Assembly: GCA_032718475.1 (NCBI GenBank)
Contig: JAUCBJ010007582.1
Span: forward strand, 1 to 56,501
Source: Nemertoderma westbladi
Lineage: Eukaryota > Xenacoelomorpha > Nemertodermatida > Nemertodermatidae
Length of the DNA stretch: 56,501 bases
Reading direction: 5' to 3'
Shown in pieces: positions 45,252-55,944 of the stretch (within the stretch, counting starts at the first letter, position 1; each line of letters opens with the position of its first letter). The position numbers and the translations under genes are program-made. A model generated the notes under the pieces. The model saw nothing but the letters and a program-made list of their open reading frames with translations, ran no database searches and had not been told where the DNA came from.

Positions 45252-45419
45252 TTGCTCAATGCCACTGCGTTGTCAATGCCATTGCTCAATGTCACAAACG
45301 CGGTGTTGTTTGTGATATGTTTCATCGCATCTTTAACGCCAGTAAGGGTGGGGATGGTTCCCAACTCTATACCGCTATTGGGGATGCTAAGAATATTCTC
45401 AGCAATAACCAATATACTG

Positions 45420-46078
45420 ACTGATGCTGTAGTCGAACGCGAGCTTGCCGTAGTTCAAGCCGCTAGGGGGCGTGCAGGCAGTGGTTCTGGGGGCGAGGCA
45501 CCAACAGCTGTCCCCACCGAGGTCATTGACCCGGTCGACCAGACAGCTGCTGATGGTTCCAAGCCTATTATCTGTAAGTTCGAGTACCGAGGTCGGGCAA
45601 CTGATCTGTTTGTTCGAAAGTTACGTGGTTTTATACCCAGGTCTTGCACACGGCCAGTTCGGTTTGTTTTTACAACATCTAAACTGCGCCAGTCACTCCA
45701 ATCTCTCAAACACCCCATCCCGGAAATCCGGGATGGGGAATCTCTTTCTCTTGTCCCTCTTGTAAGGGGGAATATGTTGGACACACCATCCAACACTTGT
45801 TTGAACGCGTTAGACAGCACCAGGATGGGACAGCCAATGATGGGAGCGAACAGGGTAAGACTGTGCACAATCACATCATGACGCACCGCGGCGAGCCCAA
45901 TACACGTTGGCTGACTGACTGGCGTGAATTGTTTAAACATTTCACTGTAATTGCTAGACACCCATTGCGGCCAGTCTTGCAAAAGCTTGAAATGTATTAC
46001 ATCCAAACACGCAAGCCGGTTTTCAACAAGCAGAAACGTGACTGGCGCAAGTTTATGGTGTTGTTTCCCAGTGGTTAG
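45420..46078 (+). pseudogene. Penelope-like retroelement 3' end with GIY-YIG endonuclease domain, frameshifted
   Basis: The first frame gives KFEYRGRATDLFVRKLRGFI and KLRQSLQSLKHPIP. After a frame change near 45710-45740 a second frame gives SCPSCKGEYVGHTIQHLFER, then VRQHQDG, HNHIMTHRG and LEMYYIQTRKPVFNKQ. The pattern C..C...YVG.T...L..R...H, then I..H, then E...I...KP..N is the GIY-YIG endonuclease linked to Penelope-type reverse transcriptases. The palindrome CCCATCCCGGAAATCCGGGA sits exactly where the frame changes. The reverse transcriptase itself is not seen upstream, so it is a truncated dead copy. Confidence 0.6.
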
Positions 46079-47027
46079 TTACAGTACAGACATCTCTTCA
46101 TTTCATTACCTGTTCCGTCCCCCTTTGGGAATCTCTCTCTACATTTCCTGGCTTGGCCTCCTGAGAATGCCTTCAGTTGCGGGGCGAAACCTACCGATCA
46201 GCTGGCTGCCTGACATATTTCACGAAATCTTACATTTCTAAGCTGAATATTTATATCAATATTATCAACAACTTTGCAGTAAACAACTACAAACATGGGC
46301 GTCATGATTCGTTTGTGATATTACTGCATAAATAATTTTGGTATACCAACCTGTACTAATTCATGTGTAGGGTGAAGACCCCATAATATATTTTCTTACT
46401 TTCTTAATATTGTATATTAAAGTAACTCATTCCGGCTACGTTTTTGCTGCATATCGTTACATTGAATAGGCCTAATAAATTTGTGTGACATCGTATTTAT
46501 AATATTTAAATAAACCACTTCCATAAAGCCTTTAACTTGATATGCATACTTCATAATAACCGTGTAGGTATCATTAATGGCTTTAAATCGGGGGAAAATA
46601 AAAGTTGAAATGACATTATCAAAAAAAAAGCGTCAATGTCATTCGTCCCTGGCTGAAGCCCCCACCATATATTATGTGAACTGTCATACATAGATGACAT
46701 GTTTCAACACTGTAACATTGACATATGTTTGTTTCACATGTCGACCAAACCAACCAAACATACTGCCTTTACATATTTGATACACTTTGATTAACTGGGG
46801 AAATTGCTTCCTACCTTTATCTAACAGAACAACACAGTATACCCTGTCAAAACACTCTTGGATTCTATTTCATTTATTATTTTTCCATTTCAACATTACA
46901 ATTTTTAAGTATTAAACGAACGGATGAAGTGGTAGGCATTCACCAGCGTTAACAGTGTATGGATGATAGAAATAAAATAATAATGCAATAAATACAATAA
47001 TAATAATAAAATAATTTTCATTTTCTT
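46079..47027. other. gene-free AT-rich region
   Basis: Nothing recognisable beyond low-complexity AT-rich DNA and an ATAATAATAA stretch near 46976-47015. Confidence 0.45.
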
Positions 47028-47165
47028 TAGCAAAATTCAGTTATTCTGTCCTCGTGTGATGAGTTTTAAACTCGTTGGCATAACACTCGCTTCGCTCGTG
47101 CTAAAAACCTGCCAACTCGTGTAAAACTCAACCACTCTGAAAGAATAGTTGAATTTCGCTAAATT
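47028..47165. mobile_element. small palindromic MITE
   Basis: The left arm TTTAGCAAAATTCAGTTATT pairs with the right arm AATAGTTGAATTTCGCTAAA, and CTCGTTGGCA pairs with TGCCAACTCG. The centre holds CACTCGCTTCGCTCGTG, a motif also present near 3148 and 12401. Total length is about 138 bases. Confidence 0.65.
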
Positions 47166-47179
47166 GGAAATGAGTGAGA

Positions 47180-47640
47180 AACGTGATATGAGTGTTCACA
47201 GGGTTCAATCATAGGTTTACTATACTGTATATTAACGACTCTGAATGCCTCTAAATTATACACAGTACTTTTCGCGGACGACTCAAGTTTTCTTTATAGA
47301 AACAATGACGCGACTTCCTTAGTAACGAACATAAACTCAGAACTTAGTAATATACAAGACTGGCTAATTTCCAATAGATTATCAATAAATGCAAAAAAAC
47401 CGAATTTATGGTAGCGTCAAACAAACTAGAAAAATCCAAAAATTTTAAACTATAAAACTTAAACTTTAAAAATTAACAATAATAAATCTTTAACAATGTC
47501 GACGTACCTAGGAATTAAAATTGATCAAAAGTAATCCTGGAAAACCCATATAACATGTGTTCTCAAAGTTATCTAAAAATATTACCCGTACAACATTTGC
47601 ACTCACTACTGTAGAACATAGCAACATAATATTATGTTGC
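47180..47640 (+). pseudogene. LINE (jockey/CR1-like) reverse-transcriptase remnant
   Basis: Plus frames read QGSIIGLLYC, then LFADDSSFLYRNNDATSLVT, NSELSNIQDWLISNRLSINA with a following KKTEFM, then YLGIKIDQK and SWKTHITCVL. This is the conserved order of LINE reverse transcriptases (QGS, FADD, W...N.LS.N..KT, YLG, W..HI). Frameshifts (for example at the A7 run near 47394) and in-frame stops show it is dead. Confidence 0.75.
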
Positions 47641-48597
47641 ACAGTGTATTATGCACATTGCACATGCACATGCACATTTAAGAATGCTTGCGTTTATTGC
47701 CCGAACTGCCGAGTAGTGGAGCTAATGCTATAGGCCTACAGTACAATAATAACACACTTCCATGCAGGGATGGCATAACGAAACGAAGCGAACCATTTTG
47801 GCAATACCGAAACGAAAAAATAACGTATCGAAAAAATGGTAAACGAAACGAAATAAAAATACATGCAAATAACGAAACGAATCGAAAAAACAAAATAATA
47901 AGTGTTAAATGTTAACGTTAAATTAAAAATTAATTAAACTTTATGATATAAATTTAATAATATATAAAAATTATTGAAAAATTATTAATAATAATAATTA
48001 ATAATGGTACCAGCAGTACCCCAGTTCAAATTGTGTTACATATTTGGAATCCTTGCATGACCAGCTTTCAATTGGTACCAACAAACAACTATAAGGTAGA
48101 ATAATAACTGCGGTGTAACTGGTGTAATATCGCTGGAGACACTTTTTTTAACAGTTGTAGCTAAAGATTGAAAGCAAAAATAAAAATTCTGGCTCACCCA
48201 GTCAGTGGTCGGGAGGTGAAACTATCGCTGTTTCAAATTTCATGCAATCTCAATAAGATTTGTAGAAAAATTGGGGGGGGGGGGGGGGGGGGGTTGTCAC
48301 TGAATTACGACACTATATTCTGGGACACGGTGTATACAGTGTAGTACTGTACAATGCTTAATGTCGCCTATTAATAATTGTGGGACACTGTATGTATTTT
48401 TAAATAAATTTTATTAGTGTGTAAGAGGCTCGTTAAAAAATAATGAAGTCTACTCAAATAATGTGAAAATCGGGGGCTATATTTTTCATCATTATTGGCG
48501 TATCCAACTGAGGGTTGGGGGATGTTGGTTTTTATGTTTCATTTTTATATATTTTATTTATATTTTACTAGAAAGGCATTTCCTAAAGGAAATGCAA
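47641..48597. repeat. repeat-derived region, no gene
   Basis: CAGGGATGGCATAACGAAAC at 47765 followed by many ACGAAACGAA and ATCGAAAAAA motifs looks like the end of a hAT element with subterminal repeats. At about 48138-48293 there is a copy of the family that forms the palindrome at 51.5-52.25 kb (GACACTTTTTTTAACAG, then TTTCAAATTTCATGCAATC). It ends in a run of 21 G at 48273-48293. Confidence 0.5.
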
Positions 48598-50384
48598 CCA
48601 CGAAGCTAAGGAAAATTAATCAGACTTTGAGTCATCAGTGCCACATTGCTTTTCTGAGTTTTGAGGCACATGCCTAAATTAAACTCCATTACCATGGCAA
48701 CTGGAGGTTTCTAGAACTGCATAGTTTTACATTAAGATCCGGTTTATGGTTCAATGTGTCTCGAATCGACTTCAAGGATGTGGGGCGAGCCACGAAGTTG
48801 GCGGAGCCTTAGCGAATTGACACTGTTAGGGGGTGGGTCAATTTATGCAAATAGTTGTCGTCGTCGTCGTCGTCGTTGTCGTCGTCGTCGTCGTTGTCGT
48901 CGTCGTCGTCGTTGTCGTCGTCGTCGTCGTTACGATTTTGACATGCTAATAACTTTGTCGGATTTAAAGCTGCCAAGTTGAAAATTTGTAGGTATCAATA
49001 TGAGCAAAAGTTGAGATTTTTGAGAGACTTTCAGACACCATCAGTGCAATGGTCTCCCGCTAGAGGGCCACATGTCTAAACATTAAATGCCCTCCCATTT
49101 CTTTGCTTTTAATCCGTTTAAGCTGAAACTTGGCAGATATGTATTAGACCATTAGCTGTGACTTTCAAAGGAGGCGAATCCATCTGCAGTTCTCCAGTCT
49201 GCCGCTAGAGGGCCAACGTGACTATTTGCATAAATTGACCTACCCCCTAACAGTGTCAATTCGCTAAGGCTCTGCCAACTTCGTGCTGCGCGAAGTCCCC
49301 ACTTCGTGTTTCATTGAGTAGTTTATGTCCAAAATTAATTATTTATTTTCTAAAACGTCTGTTTGCAGTGGTTGTAAAGTAAAGTTGCGGTGGCTGAAAA
49401 ATAGAACAATGTAAATTGGATGCGAAATTACTGTAGTGATATAGTGGGGATAGTGGTTGGTCCCATGACGTAATACCTTATAATGTTATGGTTCAAATAA
49501 CCATTTTATAAATTGAAGCAATTGTTTAGCCTGGTTGCCCTGGTAATTGGATTTTCTAATTAACCTCAATCTGCTCGACTATTGTCCTTATCATTGAGTT
49601 GAAAAACCCCAAGTTTCTATCTTTTGCGGTTTTGCTACATACAAATACAGTTATGAATATAGCCATGAATGATATAGACTTTAATAAACTCCAGTTACCT
49701 TGGTAACTAGAAATTTCTGGAATGTTTTGAGTTACACTAAAATTTCTACCTACAGCATAAGTGGTCCAGATAACACATGCCCAGTTTCGAAAAAAAATTT
49801 ACCACGAAGACTATGTCCAAATGAGGTATTTTTGTATCAAAACATCCGTTTTCAGCGGTTGTCATGGTAACTGCAAAATAGAACAATGTAATTCGGATGC
49901 AGAATACGTTGTATAGTGGGGGTAGGTGTTGGTCCCAAGTCGTAATACTTTTAACTTGTGCTTCAAATTATCATTTTACAAATTTGAACATCTGTTTAGC
50001 CTGGTTGCCAAGGTAACTGAATTTTATAATTAACCTCAATCGGTTCGGCTATTTGAGTTTAGAAACCCCAAGTTTATATGCATTATAGTTTTGCTACTAA
50101 TAGAGTTATAAATATTGAATTGAAATACATGGACTTTTTTCTAAGTCCGTTGCCATGGAAACCAGATTTTTTCCTCGACATGAGACCCACCCAAAAAGAT
50201 GCGCCTTGGCCAGTAGTTTATAGGCCTACATGCAAAATTTCAGGGTACTTTAAAAGGCTAGTTTTTTCGGCGATAAAAAAAACAAATCTGCCTCACACAA
50301 GTAAAATAGCCCAATATGAATACACCACCCCAGCTAAGGAAAATCTTTCTTAGTGAAAGTAGTTGATTTTCCTTAGCTTCGTGG
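48598..50384. mobile_element. 1.8 kb element with CCACGAAGCTAAGGAAAAT inverted termini
   Basis: CCACGAAGCTAAGGAAAAT at 48598 is repeated as its reverse complement ending at 50384. The right half contains a degenerate tandem duplication of about 480 bases (about 49325-49790 and 49808-50270, with shared AAATAGAACAATGTAA and GCCTGGTTGCC). A second inverted-repeat element is nested in its left half. No transposase or clear target duplication was found. The right terminus lies within the start of the next open frame. Confidence 0.6.
48790..49285. mobile_element. nested inverted-repeat MITE
   Basis: CCACGAAGTTGGCGGAGCC at 48790, continuing through TTAGCGAATTGACACTGTTA to about 48855, is repeated in inverse at about 49219-49285. 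The arms are about 65 bases with few mismatches. The interior contains a GTC/GTT microsatellite at about 48857-48930. Confidence 0.7.
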
Positions 50385-50842
50385 ATTGTAATTATAGGAT
50401 AGGAGATAGTTACAAAATGATTAATATAATGAGATTAACGTGGATCTTATTTGGAAGGTATTCGCTTTCAGAAGTTCAGAAAGGATCTGCCGAAGATTTA
50501 ACGATGTGTGAAGGAAAGTCAGGTGGAGCAATCGGTGAGAAATGTTCAACAACATTTTACTGGTGTTCAAGTGGTAGTAACGCTATTCCAATGCCCTGTC
50601 CTGATGGATATGTTTACATCGAGGGAGGGAGTTGTGGGTCGCCACCACAGGCATACGGTTGTGGAGCTGGAGAACCGGACCCCGAGTGTGTAGCAACGCC
50701 GGATGGAGCAACCGGTGAGAAATGTTCGCAAACATACGTTTGGTGTTCCCATGGTATAGCTCATCCAATGGAGTGCAGCGAGGGATATGTTCATATTGGA
50801 GATGGAGTCTGCGGTTCACCTCCAAGCTTTTATGGTTGCTAA
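50363..50842 (+). CDS. exon with two chitin-binding-like (CBM14/peritrophin-A) cysteine modules
   Basis: The frame has two repeats of about 55 residues, each with six cysteines: CEGKSGGAIGEKC, YWC, PMPC, GGSC, YGC, then CVATPDGATGEKC, VWC, PMEC, DGVC, YGC. Spacing and the aromatic before the third Cys fit the CBM14/peritrophin-A fold, which binds chitin and is stabilised by three disulfides in secreted proteins. The first 35 codons overlap the terminus of a transposon and lack a convincing signal peptide. The coding exon more likely begins at the acceptor TTCGCTTTCAG (exon from 50472), with a secretory exon upstream that I could not find. The stop is TAA at 50840-50842. The chitin-binding role is inferred from cysteine pattern only. 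Confidence 0.6.
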   Translation: MIFLSFVDCNYRIGDSYKMINIMRLTWILFGRYSLSEVQKGSAEDLTMCEGKSGGAIGEKCSTTFYWCSSGSNAIPMPCPDGYVYIEGGSCGSPPQAYGCGAGEPDPECVATPDGATGEKCSQTYVWCSHGIAHPMECSEGYVHIGDGVCGSPPSFYGC

Positions 50843-50859
50843 TGGTGGATCTATTGGTT

Positions 50860-50990
50860 ACTAATCCAATGGTGGACACTATTGTTCCCAATGGTGGACA
50901 CTATTGTTCCCAATGGTGGACATTATTGTTCCCAATGGTGGACACTATTCCCAATGGCGGTTCATTTGGTTGCAAATGGTGGATCTATTT
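50860..50990 (+). repeat. 22-bp tandem repeat after the cysteine-rich exon
   Basis: AATGGTGGACACTATTGTTC is repeated about three to four times with decayed copies on either side (AATGGTGGATCTATT). It follows the stop codon directly, in what would be the 3' UTR. Confidence 0.7.
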
Positions 50991-51544
50991 GTTGATGGTT
51001 TGCTGGTTTGAGACAATGTCCGTCTACTATTTGTTTATTTATTTGTACATTAAGGTGATGGATCGGTTACATTGACATGTCATGGTGGTGGGTGGGTTGG
51101 TTTTTGTCATTTACAGATGCATTATATTCGAAAAAATATTTGATATTTACAAATTACCTATTTATTAGAAAGTATTAAATTTGGTTCATACTAAAATACA
51201 AAACAACCTGAAACACGCACGAGAGAACCCGACCCAAGCTCAGCCAAGCCAAGCTCAGAAAAAATCTGTCAGCGGATTTTATGCTCAGTCGTTTCCTTTT
51301 CTAATTATAAAGCTCGCTACCCCTTATAATTCAGTTGATTATAGTTACCGGGTATCACGGACAATACAAGTCCATTAGACCAAGCTACCTCGATTTTCTA
51401 TTTGATCCAACTCCCGTGCGAAAATGTTAGTACATATACATTAAACATAGTCATACATAAACAAAAAGTTCCAGAATATGACGTGTTTATTATATACACC
51501 ATGACGACCCCCCACCCCCCAATTTATCTACAAATCTTTATCAT
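50991..51544. other. gene-free region
   Basis: No exon is recognised. CATACATAAACAAAAAGTTC at about 51453 has a near-identical direct copy at about 51944, on either side of the left arm of the next palindrome. Confidence 0.4.
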
Positions 51545-52251
51545 ATTGCTTGAAATTTGAAACACAAAACTACTGTAGTTCAACTCAACGTGGTTGTTAC
51601 CATGAAGCAGGAATTTTCGATTTTGCCTTTACATTTCTTTAGAGTTTAAAAAAAGTGCCTTTTTGCGAAATCGCACCCTCCGTATCGTGGCCACTATTCA
51701 CATTAGTTGTAATTTATTGTTTCATATCAATAGAAAGCTTGTGTTTCAAGGATTCCAAATATGTAACAATATCTGAATTTCGTTTAGAAACAGCTGAGAT
51801 ATAGGCGTTCAAAGAATGCAAGAATTATTGTTCGCTGCAGGCCATTTATTCTATTTAATAAATACACAATATTCTAGATTTTATTTATTTTATTTACTAG
51901 ATGGGCAACAGCGGTATGCCTATACTACATATACACAATGTTCATACATAAACAAAATGTTCCAGAACACCTTCAGCGAACGATACGTATTAGAATCTTT
52001 CAACGCCTATACTGCATCTCAGCTTTTTCTCAACGAAATTCAGATATTGTTACATATTTGCATCGGCCTTTCTCTTGATATGAAAAAATTTCGACTAATG
52101 TGTAGAATTGCCACGATACGGAAGGTGTGATTTTTCTAAAGACACTTTTTAAAACGCTTAGAAAAAAATTTAAAGCCAAAATCGAAAATTCCGGCTTCAT
52201 GGTAACAACCACGGTGAGTTAAACTAGTTGTTTTTCAAATTTCAAGCAATC
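51545..52251. repeat. 0.7 kb inverted repeat
   Basis: Left arm about 51545-51818 (GCTTGAAATTTGAAA, GTGGTTGTTACCATGAAGC, CGTATCGTGGC, ATGTAACAATATCTGAATTT) pairs with right arm about 51994-52251 (AAATTCAGATATTGTTACAT, GCCACGATACGG, GCTTCATGGTAACAACCAC, TTTCAAATTTCAAGC). The loop is about 175 bases. A related copy of one arm occurs at about 48138-48270, so this is a mobile family. No target duplication was identified. Confidence 0.75.
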
Positions 52252-52644
52252 ATTTGATTGATTTGATTTCATTACATGCTGGGCGGATTGATTTAATATT
52301 TAGAGGTTTAATTATATAGGCATCCCATACACATTATTTATTATACACGACAAATAGGACTAAATGCACCAATTATGAATGATAAACGCACATTTTTGTA
52401 AAACTGCTAAAAAATTAAAAATCTTATGGGTATGCTATATACAAAATAAAAAAATATGTGTGCACATATATAATAATAATATATTCTTTGTGCATGGTGG
52501 ATAAAGATGGTACGATTTCAGGGTTCACCGTCCCCCAATACTGAAATATAATATCGATGATAGTCGGAATATACGAAGAGCACTGACGGAATGCCAGGGG
52601 CATTGAAATGACTATAAAATGGACCAAGTGGATATGTTTCCAGC
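52252..52644. other. 3' flank of the TIR-HEAT gene
   Basis: AT-rich; no gene is seen. It should contain the 3' UTR of the minus-strand TIR-HEAT gene. Confidence 0.45.
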
Positions 52645-54354
52645 TCATGTTGTGAGTTTCTTAATTTCCTGCGACAATATATTAGTCATATGGATAGCCT
52701 GGTTGGCTTCATCCCCCCCTATCTGTTTCAGGGCCAGTTCGGCTGCATCACGGACTGTCGATATTACGTCATTCCTCCATATCTGAGTCAACTTCCCCAC
52801 CGCAGTAACGGCCTTCATTCTCCCCAAGGCGAGACAACTGCTCTCCCGCACCAAACGGTCCCGATCCACCAGCAGTTTGGCGACGCGTTTGGCGGTGGTT
52901 TGGTCGGCGGTGACGCCCGTTCGAGCCAACGAGATCGCAGCTACGGCGCGGATGTTTGCGTCGGAATCCTGTAGGAGATCCAACAACGCCTCTCTAACCG
53001 CGTCGCTGTGGAACTTACCGAGATTCTCGATGGCGTCAATTCGCACGGAACTCTCCATATCGAACACATTCCGGATCGTGTAACTCTCAACGACCTGCTC
53101 CTTAACCCGAACCCAAAACGGTTTAAAACCACCGGCGCCGTCTGTGCAGAATTCAAGGAAGGACGACTTGTATATGTCAGAGGAAGCTGATTCATCGTCC
53201 GCCTGTTTAACTTCCCTTTTTATCGTGTCCAGTATGAATCCTTTATCTTCTTCTTTGGTTATAAGCTGATTGAATTCCGCGCCGTATTTCTTCAGCATCG
53301 CATCCTTAAAGTCCTCCCAAGGAACGTTCTCGCTGTCACCAAAGATTTGTTCCCAGAAGTTGCGACTTTCTTCCACTGTCATAGATTCCTTCTTTGATAG
53401 CTTCCTTTTTTCTGCATCTGTATTGTCTTCTCTTGATGTTAATTCCCCCATCTTCTTATGGATAATTTCGACTAAACTATTGAGACTTTCTTCGTATTTC
53501 GCGTTGTCCGTGCATTGTGTCCACGTCATGGGAGCCAACGTCAACCGCTGACCGAAGTCCATTTTACTTATCAAATCCTCCTGATTATCAATGTTAACAG
53601 GGAATATTGGCTTGTGGCTGACGTACGCCAGCGCCATCTCATCCTTGCAGTACTTGGACACCACAGAATGATGACTTAAAATTGACAAGAACATTGTGGA
53701 ATCCACAATGGCTTTGCCGATCTTTGTGAGGAACTCTACGCCGGCTTGTAAACCAATCTCGTCAACCCAGGTTCGAATCCCATTCGCTTCCAGAGTTGTC
53801 CTTAAGATTCTCATAAATTCTGCGTCCTGGTGACTATAGGATATCATTATATCTTTGGATGACTCACTCATTTCGAGCTCCTCTCTCGATTCCTTCTTCG
53901 CCAAAGTCTCTCTTGCGGTTGCCTCTTTTTTCGAGGTTTCAATTTCAACGTCGCCATTTACGTGCTGTTGTACTTCAGTAGATCTGTCGCTTGTAGTGGT
54001 AACCCCAACAGAGCCGCCAGACACCAGCCCGGTGGTGTCATGTTCGGTTCCCCGAGGTCTGGCACTCCCAGACCCCGGTCTGCCGGACCCAGACCGCGCC
54101 CCAGCGCCCCTATCGGATGCAGCCCGAAGGGGCGGTAGTCGACCGGATCGCTTTCGGAACCGTTTCGAATCGACAGAGGCCCTCGCACCGACTGCCTGGT
54201 TGCCGGACAGCGGACGTCGGACAAACATGCCGTTATCCTGGGCGTCCGATTTCGGACGGTAAGCGTAGTTCTTGGACCATGGATTGCGGTTGCTAGGCAA
54301 CCTTCGTCCGGCCCACGCGTAAAGATGCCGACCCTCAGTCGGTTGCTCGGCCAT
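52645..54354 (-). CDS. TIR-HEAT protein, possible NAD-cleaving TIR effector, intronless
   Basis: The frame has 569 codons. Residues 1-160 are a disordered, basic, Gly/Ser/Arg-rich leader without a signal peptide. Residues 167-300 are a TIR domain: KDIMISYSHQDAEF (box 1), TWVDEIGLQAGVEF, STMFLSILSHHSVVSKYCKD, and FPVNIDN. Glu239 in YCKDEMALAY aligns by eye with the catalytic glutamate of SARM1 (E642) and other NAD-hydrolysing TIR domains. Residues 330-425 form a linker with FWEQIFGDSENVPWEDF that I do not recognise. Residues 425-550 contain three to four HEAT-like repeats (VREALLDLLQDSDANIRAVA, AKLLVDRDRLVRESSCLALG, ISTVRDAAELALKQIG). No membrane segment or death domain is present, so it is not a Toll receptor or MyD88. 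It is presumably cytoplasmic, the HEAT part being a sensor or oligomerisation scaffold. Start chosen: the first Met, MAEQPTEGRHLY. NADase activity is an inference from one residue. Confidence 0.88.
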   Translation of the reverse strand: MAEQPTEGRHLYAWAGRRLPSNRNPWSKNYAYRPKSDAQDNGMFVRRPLSGNQAVGARASVDSKRFRKRSGRLPPLRAASDRGAGARSGSGRPGSGSARPRGTEHDTTGLVSGGSVGVTTTSDRSTEVQQHVNGDVEIETSKKEATARETLAKKESREELEMSESSKDIMISYSHQDAEFMRILRTTLEANGIRTWVDEIGLQAGVEFLTKIGKAIVDSTMFLSILSHHSVVSKYCKDEMALAYVSHKPIFPVNIDNQEDLISKMDFGQRLTLAPMTWTQCTDNAKYEESLNSLVEIIHKKMGELTSREDNTDAEKRKLSKKESMTVEESRNFWEQIFGDSENVPWEDFKDAMLKKYGAEFNQLITKEEDKGFILDTIKREVKQADDESASSDIYKSSFLEFCTDGAGGFKPFWVRVKEQVVESYTIRNVFDMESSVRIDAIENLGKFHSDAVREALLDLLQDSDANIRAVAAISLARTGVTADQTTAKRVAKLLVDRDRLVRESSCLALGRMKAVTAVGKLTQIWRNDVISTVRDAAELALKQIGGDEANQAIHMTNILSQEIKKLTT

Positions 54355-55944
54355 ATTTAAAGCCAGTTTATTAACTTATACTTCCTGCCTTCTCCTAGTA
54401 CAGAAGGTTAAGTATTATTATTTACGCTTGGGAGGTTACGTTAAAGTTTGTAATGATATATCTCAAGAATTTAATTTCCGTTTCCCTACTAGGATATCTA
54501 CTGTGGCCTGGGCAGGTAAAATCTTAATAAATGGCATATATTATTTAGTACCGGTAATCGTAGTGTAATGTACCTAAATCCACATAACTCAGTAAGAGAC
54601 TGACAGACAACAGTAATTTGTATGCTTAACTAGTACAACTTTGTATATGATAGTTGCTATGTAACGGATATATAACCGCCAATGAAATGCCTTCCTTTAT
54701 GTTATTGTTATTACTTCCGCGATGAAAGGCTGTCTCATACATAAGTAAAAACGTTAGGGAAACGAACTAACAACAGAACTACTGGGAATTTTTTATTTAT
54801 TTTCTCTTCTTTAGTATCCTTATTTGTAAGTATTAGTATCCTTATTCCCCTATAATTAATAAGTTTATTTAATGCACTCTACGGCGGGTGAAATGGTCAT
54901 ATGTGTATTATTACTGTTCTATAATATTAACTTATTGATCAAAGAACTATATGTATTTTTACACGATAAAGGGATTCGCACATAATTAGTTTTGTGCACG
55001 ATCCTGTTTCTACTTTGTTATTCATTTATATGAATGTTAATTGATATTTCTGTCCATACTTTGTAGGATTTATATAACTAATCTTGCAACACTTGCAGTG
55101 TTACTTGAAATATTTCGTCTCAAATTTGATATTTCGATATTAACATTCCCGCGCAGCAATCTTCCATTTTACTCACCTCATTTGATTGATGGATCAGTGA
55201 TTAGTGTCTATTGGATGATCTCCCATTGCCATTATGATACATCACTAGTGTAATGGCGTATCAATGTATGAATGAGCTACGCAGAATTTTCAAAAAGGGT
55301 TTGAAATTCAATTCTAAATTGAAAAAAAGTAAGAAATTGTTTTTCAATTGTAATTGAATTGATTATAAGCCTGTTGAATTACGGGCTGAAATACAGCCGG
55401 TATATCATTATTTTGGATTTATAATCTTTCAGTTATTCTGATTAACGTTTCCATCCAAATTGCGCCCTCTGGAATGCTACCCCCACCCCCCCCCCCCCCC
55501 CCCCGCCCCCACCAGGCGCGGTGTCTGCGGGTACCATTGGGGGCTGGGGCGCCTCTATATACTAGTGATAAAGATCCGACCTTTTATGCAGCCAATAAGC
55601 TAATTACTAATGGCCGATGCAGACCCACCTTGCACGGCCCAGTAGCCACTATCGTAATGCCTTGTAGCAGAACTTCGTGGTTCTTCCAATTATTAGCCAA
55701 TGTGTTACTAATGCCTCTCATCACACCTCTATGGTTCGACCAAGTAGCCACTTTGATAATGGCGCGCATCATACCTTATTGTTTCTCGACTAAATGAATA
55801 GTATTATCATACTGTATACAAATTCCTAATGGGATGATCTTCCAGAGCCATCATGATATTAGTTTGGTGGAGGGAAATTCAAATTGGTAGCTTTGATCAT
55901 TCTTTCTTAAACTGTTAAAGGGTCGTTTTAGAGTGATGTAGGTC
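54355..55944. other. upstream region of the TIR-HEAT gene, no gene seen
   Basis: This should hold the TIR-HEAT promoter near 54360-54500. Further right, a run of 19 C at 55486-55504 and repeated GTAGCCACT/ATAATGGCG-like phrases (55640-55765) suggest decayed repeats. No coding exon is supported. Confidence 0.4.

Noticed and set aside
48754-48981. Arg/Cys-rich 75-codon frame
   Set aside because: It is the GTC/GTT microsatellite within the nested MITE.
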